From contig JASWJB010000131.1 of the NCBI GenBank assembly GCA_032433595.1, positions 1 to 64,000 on the forward strand: a DNA stretch of 64,000 nucleotides, read 5' to 3'. This document shows, one piece after another, positions 33,744 through 45,577 of the stretch. The notes under the pieces are model-generated. The model saw only the letters and a list, made by a program, of their open reading frames with translations, was not told the origin of the DNA and did not search any database. The translations under genes were made by a program, and so were the position numbers. Positions within the stretch are counted from its first letter, which is position 1, and the number at the start of each line of letters is the position of its first letter. The stretch is from Conoideocrella luteorostrata. Taxonomy: Eukaryota > Ascomycota > Sordariomycetes > Hypocreales > Clavicipitaceae.

Positions 33744-34846
33744 GCGACAAAGAGCCCACCACTCGGTGCACCACTATATGTATACAGACCTGACCTCCCA
33801 CCACCTCTTTGACTTGTTGACTTGTAATCTTGACTTCTGTCCCCGTCAATAAACTCCTGCTTCTCCTCCCCAAGTCCCGCATGGTATCCTGATTGAGCCA
33901 GTCACGGGCGGCACAGGATGCGGTTATCTTGACAAAAGGAACTTAAGCGATGCGCAGTCTACTATGACACTTCTCGCGCAATCTTACTTACAAATATAAA
34001 TAATATGACCATGACATTAAGGCATCCAGATCTATGATTATGCACTCCGTACTCTGTGGTGGTGGATTTCCGTTGCGCTGTTGACCGGATTTGCTCATCC
34101 GTTGCTGCTCGTGCCCCATTCTTCTTCTTTTCTTTTTACCGGGGGTTTCGAGAATAATCCCAGTCATCGCCCGCCACAGCAGGGACTTGTACCGTTTCAC
34201 AGGGCTATGCTGCGCACTAACTAATAATTTGTGTGTTTGATGCGCGGCTGACACCACCGTACATAGCTTAGCGGCCGCCCGTGATTGATTTGCCGCAACT
34301 TAGCTTGAAAAATTCCGGCGTGGTTTTCACTCTCGTGAACCCGAGTGCCCAAATAGGGGCTCATACTTACTATTTCGGGGCATTGTGATGCATGGTTCGG
34401 CAGTGCCATCCGAACAAAAAAGCCTGACAAGGCGTCTCGGGCGCACGTTCGCATTCTTACTACTCCGTATGCATCCGCCAGTCGTTTGGGATGATGTCGT
34501 GACCCACAGGGACCGTTGATTCGATGCTGCGCCATGTTAGCTGACACCAACAAAAGCGCTGTCTCGGTCGTTTGCCGAGTTTGACGGATCGTGCAATGTC
34601 CGAAGGGCCCGAATATTACTACACATAAGAAAAGGTAGTAACCCATTACTATGGTGTTGGCGCAAATATCAACCTTTTCTTTGGTCGTCTTATTTGATCT
34701 TTGGGCTTCACTTAATAGAGTGTTTGCGCCCTGTTTTGCGTCCTGCTTTGCTTGTGGCTGATTTTCTGAGAATCGCCGCCTCAGCGCCAATACAGTTAGC
34801 ACTTTGGGACGAAAATACTGCGTAGGCGCAATTGCTACTTGAGGCC
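33744..34846. other. Upstream region of lysophospholipase gene
   Basis: A 241-codon minus-strand frame (34221-34946) covers most of this stretch but has no recognisable feature and overlaps the first exon of the lysophospholipase gene, so it is probably chance. One exact TACGGAGTA copy is at 34461-34469. Confidence 0.45.
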
Positions 34847-36927
34847 ATGCCCCGACTATTGCATCTTGTATTTGGAGCCCTTGCGGCGGTGGACATTGTG
34901 TCTCCGACGTTTGCTTACGGTGTCGCCGTTCATGCAGCCAGTGCACCGCGTGATGTCTGTAGGTTATATTTCTCCCCGTTGTCTTGTACTCTCTTTGTCG
35001 CGGAATAAAACACCTGCTAAAGGTGCCAAATAGCGTCTCTGTATGAAAGAGCCTCAGCTCAGGCTATCGATGGCTACGCGCCGGCATCAGTTACTTGCCC
35101 AAAGAACCGACCGGAAGTTCGCGTGGCGTCGTCTTTAAGCCCTCAGGAAAAGGAATGGCTTCCGCGGCGTCGACGAGAAACCATCTCTCACATACGAGAT
35201 TTCCTCAAAAGAAATCCTATTCCCGCATTCGACAGCGACAAATATTTGAGCGGAGCAGACGCGAACTCTACTGCTTTGCCCAATATAGGGATTGCAGTCT
35301 CTGGTGGAGGTTATCGGGCTATGCTCAACGGCGCCGGCGCCGTGGCCGCGTTCGACAGCAGATCTCCAGGCAGCACGTCAAAGGGCAACATCGGGGGTCT
35401 TTTGCAGAGCGCCACCTACATATCTGGCTTGTCAGGTGGAGGTTGGCTCGTTGGCAGTATATACACGAATAATTTCACTACCGTACAGGCTGCCGTTAAC
35501 TCAGGGAGCATATGGCAGTTTGGGGAGTCAATCCTGAAAGGTCGGCAATTCTCTAAGCCCCTGCTACGTCGCGAGACATTAACTTGTTCTTAGGACCCGC
35601 TGGCTTCAAGCTTACCGATTACTACAAAACCATTTTCGACGAGGCCGACCGGAAGCACGATGCAGGCTTTAATCGATCCATCACTGACTACTGGGGTCGA
35701 ATGCTGTCTTTTCAACTAGTAAATGCAACTGACGGCGGGCCCAACATCACATTTTCGTCCATCGCGGACGATACGGAGTTCTCCTCCGCGAGAACACCTC
35801 TACCCTTTTTGGTTGCAAACAGTCGTGACCCTGGCGAAAAAAATACCACACTAGACAATGCACTATTTGAATTCGACCCTTGGGAGCTGGGTTCATCGGA
35901 CTCATCCCTGAATGGCTTTGTGCCACTCAAGTATGTGGGATCTAAATTCGACAATGGCAAGATCCCTGATAACGAAAAGTGCACAACCGGTTTCGATAAT
36001 GTGGGCTACGTAATGGGAACCTCCAGCAGTCTGTTCAATCAGTTCTTGTTCCGCCTTAAGAACAACAACGACAAATATGTACCCGCAGATATTCCAAAAT
36101 TTGCGGTGAAGATCATTGTGGACATTTTAACCTCTATTGGCGATGCCAACAACGATGTCGCCGATTGGACCCCGAACCCTTTCAAAGGGTGGAACAAGGC
36201 AACAAACAAGGCGGCAGGCGACGACCATCTTACCTTGGTCGATGGTGGCGAGGACGGACAAAATATCCCGTTTCATCCACACCTGTCACTGGAACGAAAA
36301 GTTGACGTGGTGTTCGCAGTGGACTCATCCTCGAATAGAAACGCTTGGCCAGACGGTTCGGCTCCCATGGCGACCTACAGACGTTCGCTCATGACCTTAT
36401 CAAATGGCACCAGTTTCCCTGTTGTTCCAGGACGAAATACCTTTGTCAACCTCGGCCTCAATACCAAGCCGACCTTCTTCGGCTGCAATTCCACCAACAC
36501 GACTAAGCCGGCACCGCTTGTCGTGTATCTTCCAAACTATCCCTATCAATTTGCCTCCAATATCTCTACGTTCACGCTAAGTGTCAAAAATGCTGAGCGG
36601 GATGCCATGATTGCCAATGGATGGGACGTCGTCACCCAGCTGAATGGCACTCGGGATCAGGACTGGCCCATATGTGTCAGCTGTGCAATGCTTCAGCGAA
36701 GTCTTGAGCGTACAAAGACTGCAATGCCCGACAAGTGCAATCAGTGCTTTTCTCGTTACTGCTGGAACGGGACCATTGATGAGCGCGAGCCGAAAAATGA
36801 ATATGAGCCAGGGCTGTTTGGTACAGCCATTGATGTTAGCAAAGACAAGAGTGACGGAGTGCCATTGCTGAGAAGCACCTTTGCTGCCGCAACAGTTGCT
36901 GCACTGTGGCTAGCCGTGATCATATAG
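34847..36927 (+). CDS. Secreted lysophospholipase / phospholipase B
   Basis: Three exons: 34847-34958, 35034-35540 and 35594-36927, giving 650 residues with introns of 75 and 53 bases. It hydrolyses acyl esters of (lyso)phospholipids. An N-terminal signal peptide is followed by a pro-region and the PLA2_B catalytic domain with the oxyanion SGGGYRAML loop and the nucleophile motif GLSGGGW (Ser171). Many N-glycosylation sites and a Cys-rich C-terminal segment are present. The final residues (AAATVAALWLAVII) form a hydrophobic tail that suggests a GPI anchor. Length matches fungal Plb enzymes. The ATG at 34847 gives the signal peptide; the second exon alone lacks it. It converges with the seven-helix protein gene. 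Confidence 0.92.
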
Positions 36928-37188
36928 TGCCGACGGAATAGAACAAAAGAGCAAAAAGAGCAAAAAAAGAGCTGGTTCGTCCTTCGGGAGGATATAGATA
37001 GTGAATAGACAGTAAATATTATTCGTAAGCGTGTGGCCCGAGCCAATTAACTTCTTAAGTCACATGATGTTTGTTTGTGCGGGTTGTAAACACAAACGCG
37101 GCATGTTTAATAGTATGTACAAGACGTTGACGTTTGCAAGACCTCCCCTATCCCCAATCCCAACTGGACTGCATGCGCCAGATTGTAA

Positions 37189-38321
37189 TCATCTGCTCCT
37201 TTTATATTCGGAGTTGTCCTCTGCAATAACTGTGGTCGTGACTGTTTTCATGATACCACTTTCGCCAGGGAGGTATGCCAGAGGCACCGTCGATCCAGTG
37301 CTGGTCTTCTGGATTTCCACGTCATTCCCATATGATATGCTTTGAGAGCCGGCAGTGGTTGCACTGGCGCCGCATCCAGCGGGTTCTTGTACCTTTGCAT
37401 AGCTTCTCCCGCGGCTCCTGCTCGAGTGGTGAGCATATACGGAGTGTCCATTTTTGACTGTCTTCTGCACGATTTTAGCAATGAGAGCTGCCATGGTTAG
37501 CTCGATATGGAGCTTGACGATGTACACGACCGGAGCGAATTGGACGTATCTGTTTTACGATCAGCAATCAATAATAAGAATGACGTCGGAACCCATTTCA
37601 CGGGAGTGTATGTGCATACAGGTACGGGTTCGGCAAGCTCAGCATTCCCAGGAGAGCGGCATCCATGGCCGTAGAAAGACAGACAATGGCGACGTTGAAG
37701 TTGAACAGCTGCCAGTATTTGCTCAATCCATGAGCAATCAGCCTGAATCGTACGAGGTATAGAAAGGTCACATTGAGTCCTAGATCCACGACCAGGAAGA
37801 ATGCCTTCTCCGCTTTCTCGAAGATATCATTTCTGTGCTTCTGCTCGGGAGTGGCGTCGGCCATGTAGGCGGCCGGCCAAATAACATACACTCCGGTGTT
37901 GACGCATGCAATGGCTGCAACAAGGCCAAGCTTCAACCACTTCGCCTTGCGCTTGTTGACCATGATGAGCGCGACTCGGTTCGCTATAATTTGGGAAAGA
38001 AGCTGGGTTTGAATAGCCCATAGTGTCACTGTACGCTGAGGATTAGGAGGCTGCCTGGCACGAGTTGTTTGGAGGGAGCTGCAGCGTACCAGTGCCGAAG
38101 TAGAACGAGATACTCCCAGGAACAATGCCGGTCAGGTAGAGATAGGTCACGATGGCAAAGACAAAGTTCACTACTGCCTCTATCCATATCATGTAGAGAT
38201 AGGCATTATGATATGTCCGCGATTGGCGAACAATTTTCGAGGTTTGTCGTATGACTTTGGTCAGCGTCAAGGGAAAGAGGCCCAGAAAGACCCCAAAGTA
38301 GATCGCTGCTAAATCTATCAT
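37189..38321 (-). CDS. Seven-transmembrane protein, unknown function
   Basis: Three exons: 38321-38090, 38028-37620 and 37549-37189, giving 333 residues. Introns are 61 and 70 bases and splice in frame (FGT|VTLWAIQ; NPYL|YVQFAP). Seven hydrophobic segments can be counted, followed by a hydrophilic C-terminal tail of about 90 residues rich in Ser and Thr. The layout (short N-terminus, seven helices, long tail) resembles the fungal integral membrane or orphan GPCR-like proteins, but no rhodopsin Lys or named motif was identified. Probably a plasma membrane protein. Function unknown. Confidence 0.75.
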
Positions 38322-40032
38322 CGTTCACGACCGTATCGTCAGCCCTGCGTGGTGGCTTGACGGAAATTGGCTGAAGGCTGGAAAAAGGAAGCACGCAAGG
38401 GTCAAAGGTTTGCTTCCTATGCGCAGCAACTATCTGGTGTATATAAAGAATCTGCAAACCCAAAAATGCGCTACACCCTTGCCGATCGGCAATCACCAAG
38501 CCTTCCTTGTGATGTTTTGTGTTTTTTACCGGGCGGGCTTGCAAGGAACGTGCATGATTTCGTTCTCGAACCCAGCACTACTTACTCCGTACGGCGTAGC
38601 TGGTTTGACGCCAAAGGCACGTCGTTCCCAGAAGAGTCGACATAGCGAAGATCTGTTCGGCCATTTACCTGTGTAGTATCCAATCGCGGCGTGCTTAGGC
38701 CTCGCATTGGCATTGCCAGTCCCAAATGAGAGATGCGCGAGCCATGGCACCGGGACTCCGGGTCGCGGACTGAGTAATGTTGCTGCGTTGCCCAATAATG
38801 TGTGTGTCTTGAGCAAAACATCAATCCCTGGGAAGTCAAAGCGAGGATCGCGGGACAAGGGAAACCCTGCCGAGGTGGGAAATCCCCCGCACGGGCTCAC
38901 GAGAGCGACTTGCCCGGTGCGATTGCGCTATTCCAGATCGAACCAGTGCTGCTGTGGTACGCCAGGTCATTGTACGTATAAACTTACAATAGAACTTCAA
39001 GGTCAATGGTATGGGAAGTCGGAGAGGCTCCGAGCACCACCAAGCCGTTGTACAATATGAACTCATTGTCGCTGCCACATGCTTCATTGTCAGAAGACAT
39101 TTCGGTATATTTGCCATTTGACTCGCTAGGGCTCACTCGAAACCTGCCGGCGTGTCTGTGCTGCGTTTTGTGGCGGCAAGCTTCTTCATCTAGTGGAGGC
39201 GTCTAGCCAGTCAAATCTGGCATCCGACAAATGAGGCGCTACGCCAAGGGGTGGGAGTCGCATGTACCTGGACCGATGAGCTGAAGGACGGGGCCAATTC
39301 GCTGTAGCAAGGTGGCTGTCTTCAGCTGCCACTTCCGACAGCCTCATCAAACGGGGGGATACTATCGCATCCCCATGATGCGCGATGGCGTTGCGGGTAC
39401 TCCGTAATTTGGCCGCTGAAAGGATGGTCGACGGGAAACAAGGCGTCCATCCGCCAGTCTAGACTTAAGACCGGCATCCAAGAGAGAGTTCTTATCATCT
39501 TTCCCCGCACTACGAGAACTGTCCACATGCTTGTGCACTGATGCTAATTTTCCGACTATTAATCGGTTGGTTGGAGCCCTCGGCCACTGGCGCCGTGCGG
39601 GCATTGACAACAATTTTACGGAGTACTTGGCAGTTCCTCTCTTGTTGGTGTCACTCTTTAAGAGAAATGAAGTACGGAGTAGTTAAACTTTATTTGCCTC
39701 GGCAAGTTCATCCCAATTTTGTGGTGTTGTAGAGATCGTCGACACATTTGTCTGAGCACGCTCGTGCTGGCAGTACTCCACGAGCACAGGTTCTAGATCA
39801 AGGGCCGTATTTTTGAAGAAATGATGAGATTATGCTAACTATCAAATGCGCACCGCTAATTAATTGCAATGAAATTCCAAATGAGCCCGGTCTTTACCAC
39901 CGTGGCATCGTCACTCTGCACCCGGGCCGTCGGGTAGTGTGGCAGACTAGCTTGAGTGATGCACGATTTGTCCAGGATCGTACGGAATATTACACGGAAA
40001 AGTTCAAACATGCTGCGTTGATTATACATGCA
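38322..40032. other. Intergenic with cluster of TACGGAGTA motifs
   Basis: About 1.7 kb without a supported gene. Four exact copies of the 9-mer lie at 38583-38591, 39398-39406, 39617-39625 and 39673-39681, the densest group in the window. Confidence 0.5.
38583..39681. repeat. Cluster of four TACGGAGTA motifs
   Basis: Two copies are in the TACTCCGTA orientation (38583 and 39398) and two in the TACGGAGTA orientation (39617 and 39673). Meaning unknown; see findings. Confidence 0.6.
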
Positions 40033-41092
40033 TCAAGTGAAAACCTTCGCTTGCCTCTGAAGGTCAAGAAAGATTTCTTTGTCGTGGCCAGGAATGATCT
40101 GTCCCTTGGTCAACCGTTCCAAATGCTTAAGTCGTTGCGTGCTCCTGAACCAAGCTGGGTGGTCTCGCGCCAACCAGCCTTGGGGAATGCCGTCTCGCCA
40201 CTAGAGACACAGACTTGTGAATATCATAAAATAAAGATAATGGGGTGGTTTTCGAAAGGCTTACATTCTCAATGACATGGCAGTGATCGCTAATGAAGAA
40301 GAATGTTCCGGTGTTGGCCATGTTGATCTGCATGCCAACAAGGCCATCAGTATGCCCTGGGAGGTGATGGAGCGTGATGCCCTGACAAAAGTCAAAAGTC
40401 TGATCGTCGAAAGTCTTCCAGTTCCTATCAATCACTTGGTTAGCATTATGCATTACAACTGTGTTCGATTAGGAAAAGCGTCACGCGTACAATCCTAATT
40501 TGAGGTAGTGTTCCAGGTACACTCCAACATCTGCCCCGGTAGCAACGGACCATAGGGCAGATCGAAGCTCTTTGTCGTGCACCCAGATTTCAACATCAGT
40601 TCTGTGCAGGAACTCGTCAAGACCTCCAGCATGGTCCAGATGCAGATGTCCAAGTATAATCTTTTTGATGTCGTTGATGTCGTGGCCGGTTGCTTCAATC
40701 GCAGCTCGGAGCTCGTGCTCTGGCTCATATCGCACACGTGCGAACACGTCAGACAAGGCAGGTCCCCAGACATCCGGGTAGTCTTTGCCACAACCAGTTT
40801 CCCACAGAATAAGACCCTCGTGAGGGTGATCAATAAGGATGCAGTACATGGGAAGCTCACGTCTCTTGTTGACAGTTGAGCGATCTTCCGTGCTCTTGAA
40901 GCTGGAATTACCGCCGCGAACAACAAAGCCTTCGTCGCATTCCAACCAGCCTACCTCGAGCACATGGAACGTCGTTCCATATGGGCAAATATTGGACACA
41001 TAGCTTGTAACCGCACCCTGATTAATCTGGTCTTGAATTCGGGACGTATATGGAGTTTGTGTTGCTGCGACCATGTTGGAAATATCGGGCAT
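40033..41092 (-). CDS. Metallo-beta-lactamase fold lactonase (AHL lactonase-like)
   Basis: Three exons: 41092-40491, 40424-40265 and 40200-40033, giving 309 residues; introns of 66 and 64 bases. The metal-binding signature HLHLDH is at residues 149-154 and is followed later by LPGHTDG, the SDHCHVIENWRDG segment and IIPGHD, which supply the remaining metal ligands. The pattern and length match the lactonase branch (AiiA-like N-acyl homoserine lactonases) of the superfamily, found in many fungi. It would open lactone rings using two Zn ions, probably in the cytosol as no signal peptide is seen. Quorum-signal quenching is possible; a different lactone substrate is equally possible. The ATG at 41092 is the first true ATG; upstream is only a TTG. 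Confidence 0.86.
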
Positions 41093-42081
41093 AGCCAGTT
41101 GCAATGCAAGTCAATCTAATACCAAGAAGGGAGGGGATGAGAGCTGGATGGACAAGCAAGCTGTGCAGCAACTCAAGAGCTGTCAACCAAGTATGGGGAA
41201 AATGAGACGAAAAGTGATTTCGGAATCCACAAATACTGGCAGAATATATTAATAAAGGCTGTGCTCGAGAGCAGCAACCGGCCTCTTCTCCGCTCTTGCG
41301 CGCTATAGAAGGCGACTCAATAAAATAAAATAGCCCCAATAGTCTCGCACGCGCCGCTTTGTCCCTCCGCACGGCGTGGCTGCCACAAATCGCGACTTGG
41401 CTACTTCACTGCTCGGTGTATTTTGCACATAATTGGCCGTTATCTCCTCATGCTTAGCGGAAAGACATTCCCGGGCTGTGAGGCTTGCCAGGGGCCATTC
41501 GAGGTGAAAGAGATGAATGGACTCCTTCACCTTGGCAGGGTTGTTTGGCACTAGGTAACGCTCAGATCTTGGGTTCGCTTGATGCGATTGTATTAGTGCG
41601 CCCCATCAACAACACCAAACCGCCCCGGAAACCGCAATTTCGAGAGCGAGCGAGCAAACGTGCATAAAAGGAACCCATCTTGGTTCGGTGGATCATACCG
41701 ATGAACAGTTAGGTACAGTCCACAATACCGGATTCCGGCCTTCACTGCCGAGTTGCGCACCGACGTGAGCTGGCTGCCAATGCGACCTCATCGATGCGAT
41801 ATGCACAGAACTCCGGAATTAATTAGTTTTGCATGACTAGTTCCACACGGGGCTGGGGAGAAGGCCGCGATCAACTGTCGCGCTCAAGTCTACAAATGAT
41901 TCAATGCTAGCTAATAACTAGTGGTATACATTGTCATGTTTACCAAGAACGCGGAGCGCCGCCTACGGAAATACGTCTTAACATGTCACCCTGGTCGTAT
42001 GCGTAGTACGTAACAAAAATTGTAGACTCAATTTTTCATTTAGTTCTAGTCGTTATATCAAGAAAAAAGAAAGAAAATCCC
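41093..42081. other. Intergenic
   Basis: About 1 kb between the lactonase start and the DUF3712 gene 3' end. No supported gene or repeat was seen. It should hold the lactonase promoter. Confidence 0.45.
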
Positions 42082-43395
42082 TCATGAGACACAGAAGCTG
42101 GTGCCCGCGCTGCCCAGCAGTTCCCCAACGTTGATATCCACCGTCTGATTTGCGCTGCTCAGGGCAGCCTCCAGCCACGGAATCTCTTGGCCGTTGTTCT
42201 CAACCCTAGTACCGTGTAGTTGGAATGGAATGATGCCAGTCTTGCAAAACGACGGTTTCTTCACGATTTCAAGTACCCCGGTCTGATTGATTCGCGACGT
42301 AATATTGACAGTATTGAGTCCGGGACGCAAAATCAAGTACGTGACATTCAGCATTCCGACATACTGGCCGTCGGCGAAGTTCTGGAAAGTGGCATTTCCC
42401 TGTTTAACATCATACAAGTCAGTTTCAGCGATGAAAACAAAGGTTAACCATGAAGTCTATGGTGCCCATGCAGCTGCCGGGGCCGGGTTACTCAACATAC
42501 AAGATCCAAGGTATAGTACGAGCGGTTCATGATGATGGCAGTTGCATTGAAGTTTGGTGCATCTCCGTCAGAACCGAGCTTCGCATTCTCGATTTTCGTT
42601 CCGTTCAGTAAATTCAGCCCCTTGAATTCCACTCTCTTTTTGAAGTCAACCGGGTATTTCTTGGACAACCCTCTTGGCTGGACATTTGTCCTACCAACGA
42701 TGTCGATTTCGAGTGTTTCGTTTTGGAAAAACACTTGGTTGAACTGTGCGAACGCCGCTTTGTCGGTAATATCTATTGTCTGGCTTATATTGATAGCTTG
42801 GAACTCGTCGGCATTCGTGTGGGGAAATTTGATGGTCATAAACGGTCTCGCATTCGGAATATCCGTAAGCGTCAGGTCTCCTTCGAACGGATCAAGGTCG
42901 GCTTTGAACTGGCCATCTGTCCGGATGGTAGAGTTGATTTGGATGAGGAATGAGTTGGGTTTCGCTTCAATAATATTGACGCCCTGGATCTCGAGACTTG
43001 CCGCGTTGACCTTGTTCTGCGCCGCAATGGGGACGAATACAAAAATTCTAGAGAGGCATTTTGGTAAGAATCCCGCGCGGTCAAAAATCTCCAAGTAGGG
43101 GAATCATTAACTCTTTTCGCGGTGGGGACAGCCAACCGGAAACACAGCTCACGGGAAACTATACTTACGAGAGACAGACGAAGAGGGCAGCGATACACAA
43201 CCACAACAACAAATGCAGCCACCAAAAGCGTTTAAAATGTGTTCTGACCCGCTGCTTCTTGGTCGGCTTTGTTGATCGATACGAGACAGACGAATTTTGC
43301 TTCGTGAAAGACATCTTGTCAAAATTCTTTTCTGAATCCTTGTCCGTGAGGTCGGGGTCTGATTCGAAGTGTGCAAGATATAAAAACGACGGCAT
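42082..43395 (-). CDS. DUF3712 membrane-anchored protein
   Basis: Three exons: 43395-43169, 43047-42501 and 42399-42082, giving 363 residues; introns of 121 and 101 bases. A basic cytoplasmic N-terminus (about 60 residues) precedes one membrane helix (LLLWLCIAALFVCLSIFVFV), split by the first intron. The rest is a beta-rich outer domain with many N-glycosylation sites, matching the fungal DUF3712 family, which resembles LEA-14/Bet-like folds. Members sit on the vacuolar or plasma membrane; their role is unknown. The start at 43395 is the first ATG; a second Met lies about 27 residues later. Confidence 0.82.
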
Positions 43396-45577
43396 TAGGG
43401 AACCTCGATCACCGGCCACGACGTCTATTTAAGTCGACAACTGCGCATGGTGCTACACACAGACGAATGAAAAAGAAATTGGCATCCAAGTCGGGTCCCT
43501 AAACACGTCAAGGATGACGTTAACTTTACTTTATACCATATTCATCTCCCGCAGTGCGTTTGCCCATGTCTTGCATCTGCTGCCTCGGTCAATCCATCGA
43601 GGGACGGTCAGGCTACATCGGGTGCTAGCAGCGAATTACGGGCAGTCAAAATCTGATAATAATAGTACTTCTTGTCTGCCCCATTTTACACCAGGGTACA
43701 AGTACTCAAGATGAAACGCTACCAAATGCTGCATCACATCTCCTAAACGAGCAAGTCTTTGTGGTCTACGGGATGCCCTGATGGTCACCCGCACGGCAGG
43801 GCTAGTGTGGGTTGGGATATCAGAATGTAGTCTTGCGTACCCAAAATGGAGTATGATAACCCAAGTCTTGGTGATCTCTAACAAGAGTGCCAATGAGAGA
43901 TGGCGAAAGATTCTAGAAGGAAATTATTCGTCGCTGATGATGCTGCATGTCGGATCGCCCTAACCTAAATTGGTGGCCTCGGCTACTTGTGACCACACAT
44001 GTGCCCGCATTGGACAATGGCCGGTGGACAACAGCACAAAAAACGCCAAGATGTTGACAAATTAATCGAGACATTCGGGGCGGTGACAGAGCGGTCTCAG
44101 CGTCTCGATTAATTTGTCACACGCGTGAACGCCAAGGCGACTACTTGTGCCCGAAATTGCATTGCAGCAGTTGACAGGCAGCGGGCCAGCAAAGCATGTC
44201 ATATGAGACTCCAGGCCAACCAAATGACTCGTAAGGACTCGCAGTGCACAGTTGGTTAACGTCTAGTCTAAGACCGAGACTACGAAGAACGGCCGCTCCG
44301 TACTCCGTAGTGTATGTATGATTCCCTTTTCCGAGATGCAGGCATACCATGAAGGCAACAAAATGCACCCCTACACTAAAAACAACACTCGTCATAAGTT
44401 ACGTTTACGATTCAATGATGACGCTACAGGAATACGCAATTTTTTCTCGCTTTCATGTACTTCAGTAATCTTGGAACTTCGAGCGCTGCATGGATTACTC
44501 AAAGGATTAGGGCATCTGCATGTGTCATTCATTGTTGCCCAGGTTGGGGCGACGGCATCCAATATTTTCAAACCAGTCAGAACTGCCGAGCGGCTCTCCA
44601 CTTCTCCTCCGTGCATATTAAATCGAGGATCATGAGCCTTATGGGGCGTGTAAGCCATCCCCCTCAAACGATGGTGCGCCGGTCGATCAGAGGGTTATTC
44701 CCGATAGGTAGGCAGGTCTTGTAAACCTAATGCTCCCCTATAAGTAGGCGGGGAGAACCTCTTAACAGACGAGAAATAACTATACACGATTACAATGACA
44801 GACTCTAAAACACTTCAATGATGTCGGCTTTTGACAGGGCATAGAAAGACTTCGTACTATTCCACTCCTTCCCCCTGCTTCCCCTTCCCACGTCCCCCAC
44901 AATTTGTGTCTACGGACCAGTCCATCGGAGTGCTCCAAGTGCCGCCGTCGACGACATGGCCGTCAATGGACCAGTGGAGGCACGGCGGTTGACTTGGAAC
45001 GGGACACAAAGAGGAGCGCGGTCTGTGGTACCATATGTACTGGAACCGCCGAGAGCGCGCCACCCTAACTAGCTGAGTGCCATTCTTGCTGGTCATAATG
45101 ATCATCTAAAACTCACATCAGTAGGCAATAAACGTTGAGTTATATTTATACAACCACGGTCTCATTGTATCATATTTCGTGACAGCCAGTGTTGATGTGT
45201 CCCACGACCAGGCCAGCGACAGACAGAAACATGCTCGGACGAAGTATCGAAAAGACGGTAACCTCCTGCCACCCCGTCGGCGTGAGCGCGGCACGCGGGG
45301 TTTTGGTTGGCGATTGTATTTCGGCGATCCGATTTTGAGCAATTTAGTTGCAATATTACCCCGCCTGTTCCCCCGATCCGGCCAGCAGCATGAAGTCGTT
45401 TGGTGCATTCGGCTGCCAGCCTCTGCCGAACATCCGTACCGATCATGTTGCTTGTGTTGATCTGATATCCGATGCAGGCAGCAGCAGATAAATATAAAGA
45501 TGGGAAACAACGCTTCCGCAGGATGGATGAATGTCTCTGCTCTCCATTCGCCATTTCATTCGTGACATGCCAACAAA
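43396..45577. other. Intergenic with palindromic element
   Basis: About 2.2 kb without a supported gene. It holds copy 2 of the 74-base palindromic element (44056-44129) and one exact TACGGAGTA copy (44301-44309). The right end is the promoter of the acid phosphatase gene. Confidence 0.5.
44056..44129. repeat. 74-base palindromic element, copy 2
   Basis: The arms TGACAAATTAATCGAGAC (44055-44072) and its reverse complement (44102-44119) are a perfect 18-base inverted repeat around a 29-base spacer. It aligns gaplessly to 23888-23961. This copy keeps the perfect palindrome and is probably closer to the ancestral form. Confidence 0.75.

Noticed and set aside
34221..34946. 241-codon minus-strand open frame
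   Set aside because: Overlaps the first exon of the lysophospholipase gene on the other strand, has no recognisable domain and no protein-like conservation pattern; taken as chance.
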